Made by a program: the position numbers and the translations under genes. A stretch of DNA of 64,000 nt, taken from positions 248,001 to 312,000 of the forward strand of contig NZ_JAVYIM010000002.1 of NCBI RefSeq assembly GCF_035968265.1, written 5' to 3'. Below, piece after piece: positions 59,813-64,000 of the stretch. Position 1 is the stretch's first letter. The number at the start of each line of letters is the position of its first letter. The stretch is from Nitrosarchaeum sp. GTDB lineage: Archaea > Thermoproteota > Nitrososphaeria > Nitrososphaerales > Nitrosopumilaceae. Below the pieces are notes generated by a model, which searched no databases, was not told the origin of the DNA, and saw only the letters and a list, made by a program, of their open reading frames with translations.

Positions 59813-61225
59813 TTGACTGTAGACAACGAAAAGATTACTCGCTCAGCTTGGTTTATCCTTGGAACACTCAGCTGTTTGGGATTAATTGCAATGTATGCTG
59901 AAACTATGATCCTCCCAGCAATCCCTACGCTTATCGAAGAATTTGATATGCCATATAGCACATCCTCATGGATATTATCTTCATACATGATTGCAGGTGC
60001 AGTTGCAACACCTATTGCTGGTAAGTTATCTGATGTGTATGGCAGAAAGAAAGTCTTGCTAATTGTAATGTCGATTTATTCTGCAGGAATCTTGGCAGGA
60101 GGATTTGCAGATAATCTGCCATTTATGATTGTAGCAAGAGTAGCTCAGGGAGTAGGTATTTCCATGTTTCCAATCGCATTTGGAATAATTAGGGAGGTGT
60201 TGCCTGAAAAGAAATTAGCAATTGGACAATCGATATTTACTGCAACGTTTCCAGCTGGTGCAACATTAGGTTTGTTGATGGGTGCAAATATTATTCAAAA
60301 CTATGGCTGGCATACAACCTTCTTTACAGTTTTTCCTATTGCAGTATTGCTTGGTTTGTTCATTCTGAAATTCATTCATGTAAAACCATTATCTGATATT
60401 TCGGAAAATAAAGTATCTTTAGACATCAAAGGTTCTCTCTTTCTTGCCATTACGATAATTTCATTTCTAGTTGGTATCTCTTATTTGGAAAACAATACCG
60501 GAGATATCTTTGAATCCATTGTCTTTTTTGCTATGACTGTTACATCATTAATTATATTTATCGCAATAGAGAAGAAAGTAAAGTCGCCATTAATTGATAT
60601 AAAACTCTTGAAAAATAAAATGCTACTTTTTGGAATGTTGATTTTACTTATTGCAGGATTATGTACTTTCATGGTGTATCAGACAATTCCAATTATGATA
60701 CAAAGCCCACAACCATTAGGTTTTGGAGGTTCAGAACTAACAACTGCAACAGTTCAGATGCCCTTTATGGTAATTTTTCTAGTTGGCAGCATCTTGTCCG
60801 GTTTTGTATTAGAGAAGATTGGAAATAAGAGACTCACAGTAATTGGAACAGTTGTTGGTGCTATTGGATTCTTTGGTCTTTTGATGTTCCACTCTTCAGA
60901 TTACATGGTTACAGTAACGCTTGCAGTAATTGCTGCAGGGTTATCACTTGCGTTTATTGGTGGGTTTAACATTGTTTTGTTATCCACTCCAATTCAATTT
61001 GCAGGAATAGCACTTGGCATGACATTGCTTTTTAATCTGATTGGCCAATCCATTGGACCTTCTATTGCCGGAATGTTTCAGCAAATGCATCGAGGTACAA
61101 TAGATGGAATTTCAGGTAGTTTTCCAACTCCTGAGGCATACACCATGATTTTTGTTACTGCATTTGCAATATCTCTTGTATCTGTTGCTTTTGCCATTAC
61201 GCTAAACAGAAAAATTGTTGCATAA
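59813..61225 (+). CDS. Major facilitator superfamily drug/solute exporter
   Basis: 470 residues with about 14 membrane helices, the DHA2/EmrB size. Conserved motif A GKLSDVYGRKKVLLIVM is present after TM2, and motif C-like GATLGLLMG and WHTTFFTVFPIAVLLGL follow. Such exporters pump small molecules out using the proton gradient. The start is TTG at 59813 supported by a TATA box. The substrate is unknown. It faces the PLD-like gene divergently. Confidence 0.88.
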   Translation: MTVDNEKITRSAWFILGTLSCLGLIAMYAETMILPAIPTLIEEFDMPYSTSSWILSSYMIAGAVATPIAGKLSDVYGRKKVLLIVMSIYSAGILAGGFADNLPFMIVARVAQGVGISMFPIAFGIIREVLPEKKLAIGQSIFTATFPAGATLGLLMGANIIQNYGWHTTFFTVFPIAVLLGLFILKFIHVKPLSDISENKVSLDIKGSLFLAITIISFLVGISYLENNTGDIFESIVFFAMTVTSLIIFIAIEKKVKSPLIDIKLLKNKMLLFGMLILLIAGLCTFMVYQTIPIMIQSPQPLGFGGSELTTATVQMPFMVIFLVGSILSGFVLEKIGNKRLTVIGTVVGAIGFFGLLMFHSSDYMVTVTLAVIAAGLSLAFIGGFNIVLLSTPIQFAGIALGMTLLFNLIGQSIGPSIAGMFQQMHRGTIDGISGSFPTPEAYTMIFVTAFAISLVSVAFAITLNRKIVA

Positions 61226-61254
61226 ATTGGACCTAAAATTCATCAAAAATTAAA

Positions 61255-61330
61255 TGCTCCCGTCGGGATTTGAACCCGAGATCACTGCCTTGAGAGGGCA
61301 GTATGCTTAGCCGGACTACACCACAGGAGC
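61255..61330 (-). tRNA. tRNA-Glu (CTC)
   Basis: Acceptor GCTCCTG pairs with CGGGAGC (one G-T); discriminator A and no encoded CCA. The anticodon stem CTGCC/GGCAG encloses CTCTCAA, anticodon CTC. D loop AGTCCGGCTA and T arm TCGGG-TTCAAAT-CCCGA. No intron and no extra arm. Confidence 0.93.
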
Positions 61331-61440
61331 TTGTTCCAAAACAATCTCCATCTCAATTTAAAGGAAATGTTTTGACAATGAGTCTTTGGTAAAAATTAGT
61401 AAGTACGTTGCTTTATACAAAATTCCAAATTAATTATTTT

Positions 61441-62322
61441 ATGGACTTGAAAAAATTTATCGAAGATCAATCTCTGACAAATTTCCCTGTTGGTCTTGGA
61501 GGATGTAGAACCAATTCATTTTTTGATTCTTGTGACTATGATATTACAATATTTGACAATAAATCTGAGACAGAAAAAATTATCTCGTATGATAATAACT
61601 TTATAAAAATTCATCATGGTTCATTAAATGAAACCAAGTCTAACCTTCTTGTAAAATACGATGGAATGAAAATTATTCATGATGAATCATGGGAACTTCG
61701 AATGTTTCTATCAAAAATAAAAGAGAAACGTTCTATTCTTTACAAGGATAATGCAAAAAATTGTCTATTTAGCTCTCTTTTTTGTTGTGAAAAAACCAAA
61801 GAAGGAATTAACACTTCAAATATATTTTCATCTTGTTGGCAAACCTGTGCATCTTATTTTTTGGCCGATGCAATTTATTCTCTAAATCTATTTGCTCCAA
61901 ATCCAACTCACATGTTGGATACGATGCGAAAATTCAAAAAAAATCAAATAAATGAGCATATTTCCATTATAACTCAAACTATCGGAATTGAAAGAGCCAC
62001 TATTCCTCTTTTAGAAAGAATGATCAAATCCACTCTTGGTTTTTCTGATAAAATAGAACAAAACAATAATTCAAAAATAATTCAACAAAAATCAGACTAT
62101 TTCATAAAAAACTCAATGCTCTCAGATTGCTATTTTTACTTGGGATACATAAATAGAGATAATTTTGAAAAGATCAAAGACAAAATTGACCACCAGCCAG
62201 ATCTAATACATTTACTTAGAGTTGCCTTTGATATTGAAGCTGACTCTAATCTGCTTGAACAGCAGGCAAAACTCATTCAAAAATCATGCAATACTGTTCT
62301 AAGCCATGTCTCTGGTGCGTAA
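61441..62322 (+). CDS. Nucleotidyltransferase-like hypothetical protein, 293 aa
   Basis: The N-terminal part shows GLGGCRTNSFFDSCDYDITI: a GG followed by about ten residues and D32-x-D34, the layout of the minimal/beta-type nucleotidyltransferase fold. The rest is helical, Cys- and Lys-rich, of no recognised family (KNCLFSSLFCCEKTKEG, then about 130 residues of helices). ATG at 61441 is preferred over an in-frame TTG at 61408. It could modify tRNA, protein or a small molecule; only the fold is suggested. Confidence 0.5.
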   Translation: MDLKKFIEDQSLTNFPVGLGGCRTNSFFDSCDYDITIFDNKSETEKIISYDNNFIKIHHGSLNETKSNLLVKYDGMKIIHDESWELRMFLSKIKEKRSILYKDNAKNCLFSSLFCCEKTKEGINTSNIFSSCWQTCASYFLADAIYSLNLFAPNPTHMLDTMRKFKKNQINEHISIITQTIGIERATIPLLERMIKSTLGFSDKIEQNNNSKIIQQKSDYFIKNSMLSDCYFYLGYINRDNFEKIKDKIDHQPDLIHLLRVAFDIEADSNLLEQQAKLIQKSCNTVLSHVSGA

Positions 62323-62375
62323 TTTTCTATACTCTTGTACTAACATTTTAAAATAAGTAATTCCATTGCGTATCT

Positions 62376-62519
62376 ATGACAGATCAAGCATGTGGATGCG
62401 AAGCAGACAGCGGCGATCCAACTTACTCATGTGATTGTGATATGCAAGGTCATTGTATATGCAGCGCAGATTGCAAATGTAAAACTGACGTTTGTAAAGA
62501 AGCAGTCAAACAACTGTAA
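62376..62519 (+). CDS. Metallothionein-like cysteine-rich protein, 47 aa
   Basis: Nine cysteines in 47 residues at positions 6, 8, 19, 21, 27, 29, 33, 35 and 40: four CxC pairs plus one, with H26, and almost no hydrophobic residues apart from the Lys/Val C-terminus. CxC-dense small acidic proteins of this kind bind clusters of Zn, Cu or Cd. No CxxC ribbon is present, so it is unlike the other small zinc proteins in this window. TTTTAAAATAAG at 62346-62357 is a suitable TATA region. Function by analogy only. Confidence 0.65.
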   Translation: MTDQACGCEADSGDPTYSCDCDMQGHCICSADCKCKTDVCKEAVKQL

Positions 62520-62554
62520 ATCAAAGTTGTTTTAATTTTATTTTTTCTTTTTAA

Positions 62555-62719
62555 TTATTCTTCTTCCTCAATTCCCCAAGATTTTACTAGTTCTTTTTGG
62601 AATTTGTCGGATTGTTTTTCATCTAATGAAAATCCACAATTTTTGTGAGTTGGAACTACAGTCATTCCATCAAGCTTAAACTCTACTTCATACAAGTGAA
62701 CTTTTGAGCATTCACACAT
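62555..62719 (-). CDS. Small CxC/Cys-His hypothetical protein, 54 aa
   Basis: ATG frame of 54 codons: MCECSKVHLYEVEFKLDGMT, then VVPTHKNCGFSLDEKQSDKF and an acidic end. C2, C4, C28 and H8 or H25 could bind one metal. Convergent with the metallothionein-like gene, whose stop is 36 bases away. The small size leaves expression unproven; no RBS is visible. Unknown function. Confidence 0.5.
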   Translation of the reverse strand: MCECSKVHLYEVEFKLDGMTVVPTHKNCGFSLDEKQSDKFQKELVKSWGIEEEE

Positions 62720-62799
62720 TATGTAATTTCCTGATTTTTCCTCTATATTTGCTTATTTGAATAACGTTTAACTATCCGTAGCGCTCATTTTTTTGTGAA

Positions 62800-64000
62800 A
62801 TGAAGGCATTGTTTTTAGTTATTTCTTCAATCATGATTTTAGGTTCATATGCTATTCCATCTGCAATGGCTCAAGTTCAAGCTGGTGGTGTTGAACTTCC
62901 AGGTGATCCAACATGGTTTGCAGGAGAGGGTCTCAAAAAAGGTGATTTCTTTTCATATTCAATGTGTCATGTGGATTATAGAGAATGCGTTCCTTTTGAA
63001 ATGGATATGTGGATTAAAGGTGATAAAGCAGCAGGGTCTGAACAAAAGTGGCTTGTAGATGTTGTAGTTTATGATGGAAATAAAGTGATTAAAGGAAATA
63101 TGGAAATTGGAAAACTAGCTCCTGAACCATCTGGTGGTACTGAAAATCTTTCTGTGTATAGAGGTGCATTCAAATCATCTATTGTATGGTTGTCTGCTTT
63201 TGCAAATGGATATGACGAAAGTGGTGATAAAGGACCAAAAAAATTCTCTGCTAAATCATGGGGTAAAATCGCAAACATCGGTGGTGAGCAAGTGATTCCA
63301 TTTGCTATTGAAAAAGTAACTGTTAGAGCTGGAACATTTGATACTGTTGATATCTCTTGGAAGACAGGTGGTGTTAGAAGCCACGTTTGGGTAGTTGATA
63401 ATTTCCCATTTCCAGTTAAGGCTCACACATATACTCATGTGTCATCTGGAATTCCACCCACAGAATACGAGTTTGAATTATTAGAGTACAAAGAAAATGT
63501 TGTCAATGATCCTTTTGCAAAAGTTATCTCTACTGAAGATAGTTCTAATTTTCAGGGATGTCCAAGTACTGATTCTCTGAATAAATCCGTAAAAAGACCT
63601 ACCAAAAACTTTGAATATCAAATTCATGCTTACTATAGCCCAGATTTCCCTGTGGAGGGATGTCCGATGAAATGGCAAATAAACTTCCTTAGTAAATTTC
63701 ATGACACTGAATTTTTGAATCAGGTTCAGTTTGATCTTATGGTTGTCGATGACAAATTCACTTTACCGCCATTACGTTCTGTTGCACAAGATCAAGGATA
63801 TGATTATCTGTATTCTCCGTCTGGACTAGCTACAATCGACATGACTGTTAACCATGAACCTGGTATTGCTCATTTTGTTGTTTACGTGTATGGATTATCT
63901 CCACAGGGAATAGTTCCATCCAATCCAATTGATTATCTAGTCATTGATCTTCCAATATCTGCAAAGACTGGTGGTACTACCTCGACTATCCCATCTTGGA
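62800..64000 (+). CDS. Secreted protein, C-terminus outside window
   Basis: Open from the ATG at 62800 to the window edge, 400 codons so far. A clear signal peptide (MKALFLVISSIMILGSYAIP then SAMAQ) with cleavage probably after AMA. The mature part is beta-rich with Trp and Gly (PGDPTWFAGEGLKKGDFFSY, later WKTGGVRSHVWVVDNFPF), and contains a few cysteines (SMCHVDYREC near the start, QGCPSTD and VEGCPMK later) that may form disulfides. No enzyme motif. Secreted proteins of this kind are abundant in ammonia-oxidising archaea. Confidence 0.75.
   Translation, partial: MKALFLVISSIMILGSYAIPSAMAQVQAGGVELPGDPTWFAGEGLKKGDFFSYSMCHVDYRECVPFEMDMWIKGDKAAGSEQKWLVDVVVYDGNKVIKGNMEIGKLAPEPSGGTENLSVYRGAFKSSIVWLSAFANGYDESGDKGPKKFSAKSWGKIANIGGEQVIPFAIEKVTVRAGTFDTVDISWKTGGVRSHVWVVDNFPFPVKAHTYTHVSSGIPPTEYEFELLEYKENVVNDPFAKVISTEDSSNFQGCPSTDSLNKSVKRPTKNFEYQIHAYYSPDFPVEGCPMKWQINFLSKFHDTEFLNQVQFDLMVVDDKFTLPPLRSVAQDQGYDYLYSPSGLATIDMTVNHEPGIAHFVVYVYGLSPQGIVPSNPIDYLVIDLPISAKTGGTTSTIPSW

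Noticed and set aside
1-64000. Mobile elements, prophage genes or CRISPR arrays
   Set aside because: No transposase or integrase frame, no terminal repeats flanking a gene, and no repeat-spacer series were seen.

Overview
The window reads as a chromosomal segment of an AT-rich archaeon. It is most likely an ammonia-oxidising Nitrososphaerota (Thaumarchaeota) of the marine/group I.1a Nitrosopumilus-Nitrosarchaeum type. The grounds are archaeal-only informational genes (L12/P1, P0, L18e, L19e, L32e, L37Ae, RpoD, SBDS, exosome Rrp4/41/42, Nob1, EndA, prefoldins, Cbf5), TATA boxes about 25-32 bp before start codons that imply largely leaderless transcripts, a CoM/F420-type cofactor gene (cofE), a two-subunit 2-oxoacid:ferredoxin oxidoreductase, and an ATP-type PEP carboxykinase. 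The genus is an inference from gene content; no marker such as 16S rRNA or amoA lies in the window. No insertion sequence, phage gene or CRISPR array was seen.

Layout. 1-2.8 kb: leuS (cut by the edge) and alaS. 2.8-10.4 kb: a rearranged translation/secretion block (rpl12, rplP0, rpl1, rpl11, spt5, secE, rpl19e, rpl32e) interrupted by a TRIC-type membrane gene, an Lrp-type regulator, dtdA and a short alkyltransferase. 10.5-17.7 kb: pckA, a membrane-tethered subtilase, superoxide dismutase, prefoldin alpha, an unusually built ftsY, argF. 17.7-24.1 kb: the 3' half of the spc ribosomal operon running rpl18-rps5-rpl30-rpl15-secY-adkA-DUF106-cmk-cbf5. 24.1-30.3 kb: intron-containing tRNA-Ser, several small proteins, CBS and hemerythrin proteins, an L-2-hydroxyglutarate oxidase-like enzyme, a HemS/HutX-like small protein and a D-2-hydroxyacid dehydrogenase. 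30.3-36 kb: korAB, lineage-specific hypotheticals and cofE. 36.1-39.9 kb: two complete isopropylmalate-isomerase pairs back to back, one archaeal type and one bacterial type. 39.9-42.5 kb: sugar nucleotidyltransferase, rps9, rpl13, rpl18e, rpoD. 42.9-47.4 kb: exosome operon (SBDS, rrp4, rrp41, rrp42, rpl37ae, pcc1, pfdB) and an XPF-type nuclease. 47.4-51.7 kb: two tandem-domain rhodaneses, nob1, NAD kinase and a long ferredoxin. 51.8-57.5 kb: a membrane glycosyltransferase, a large coiled-coil protein and a cation/proton antiporter. 57.5-64 kb: tRNA-Gly, rpl10e, an endA paralogue lacking the catalytic His, a stand-alone phospholipase-D-like domain, an MFS exporter, tRNA-Glu, a nucleotidyltransferase-like protein, a 47-residue metallothionein-like protein and a secreted protein that runs off the edge.

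The genes mostly serve core growth: ribosome and tRNA making, RNA decay, protein export, amino-acid synthesis and redox metabolism. The parts that most deserve attention are small or non-coding: the metallothionein-like ORF, a perfect 9+9 dyad sitting on the promoter of a 35-residue CxxC protein, an inverted-repeat cluster upstream of rpl12, an FtsY whose charged linker is at the wrong end, and an EndA-like subunit close to a tRNA whose intron forms an imperfect bulge-helix-bulge.
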